A program made the translations under genes and the position numbers. From NCBI GenBank assembly GCA_030627405.1, contig DAOUSD010000139.1:1-5657 (forward strand): DNA of 5,657 nucleotides, read 5' to 3'. The stretch is from Deltaproteobacteria bacterium. Lineage in GTDB: Bacteria > Desulfobacterota > Desulfobacteria > Desulfobacterales > ETH-SRB1. Positions within the stretch are counted from its first letter, which is position 1. Every line of letters begins with the position of its first letter. Positions 5,657-5,657 of this stretch are shown piece by piece. The notes below the pieces were generated by a model. It had not been told where the DNA came from. It did not search any database and saw only the letters and a program-made list of their open reading frames with translations.

Positions 5657-5657
5657 A

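Noticed and set aside
5523..5657. Possible cobalamin riboswitch upstream of cobO
   Set aside because: A minus-strand stretch GGGAAGCAGGGTGA recalls one conserved part of the cobalamin riboswitch, but the GCCACTG element and a proper B12 box are missing and the spacing is too short.

Overview
The window is a stretch of ordinary bacterial chromosome of moderate-to-low GC. It most likely comes from an anaerobic member of the former Deltaproteobacteria (Desulfobacterota, Desulfobacterales-like). That assignment is an inference. It rests on a selenocysteine elongation factor (SelB), a corrinoid adenosyltransferase, a HemW-like oxygen-independent heme-pathway relative, and two kinds of intergenic palindromic repeat that resemble ones I recall from this group. 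No marker gene fixes the genus.

Layout, left to right. (1) Bases 3-137, plus strand: the last 44 codons of a probable hemW. (2) Bases 135-264: a MITE-like palindrome that fills the whole gap between hemW and the convergent selB, and whose ends form part of both stop codons. (3) On the minus strand, read right to left: mrcA (4435-2465, class A penicillin-binding protein), a 57-residue two-helix membrane protein (2339-2166), and selB (2169-262). The small gene overlaps selB by ATGA. A plausible sigma70-type promoter and a run of heptamer repeats lie between mrcA and the small gene. (4) Bases 4436-4659: a divergent intergenic region holding a second, unrelated 112-bp palindrome with a single shared dyad. 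(5) Bases 4660-4902, plus strand: a histidine-rich 80-residue protein of unknown function with a strong ribosome binding site. (6) Bases 4903-5007: a convergent gap with a bidirectional terminator-like inverted repeat and a second foldable segment. (7) Bases 5523-5008, minus strand: cobO, preceded at the window edge by an open frame that may be the tail of another gene overlapping cobO. No stretch of 300 bases or more lacks a gene.

How the genes relate. SelB delivers Sec-tRNA to UGA codons, HemW handles heme, CobO makes adenosylated corrinoids and the PBP builds peptidoglycan. They do not form one pathway. The only tight coupling visible is the small membrane protein with selB.

I see no clear undescribed multi-gene system. 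The most unusual points are the palindrome placed exactly at the junction of two convergent stop codons, the unannotated membrane protein coupled to selB, and the histidine-rich protein next to cobO.
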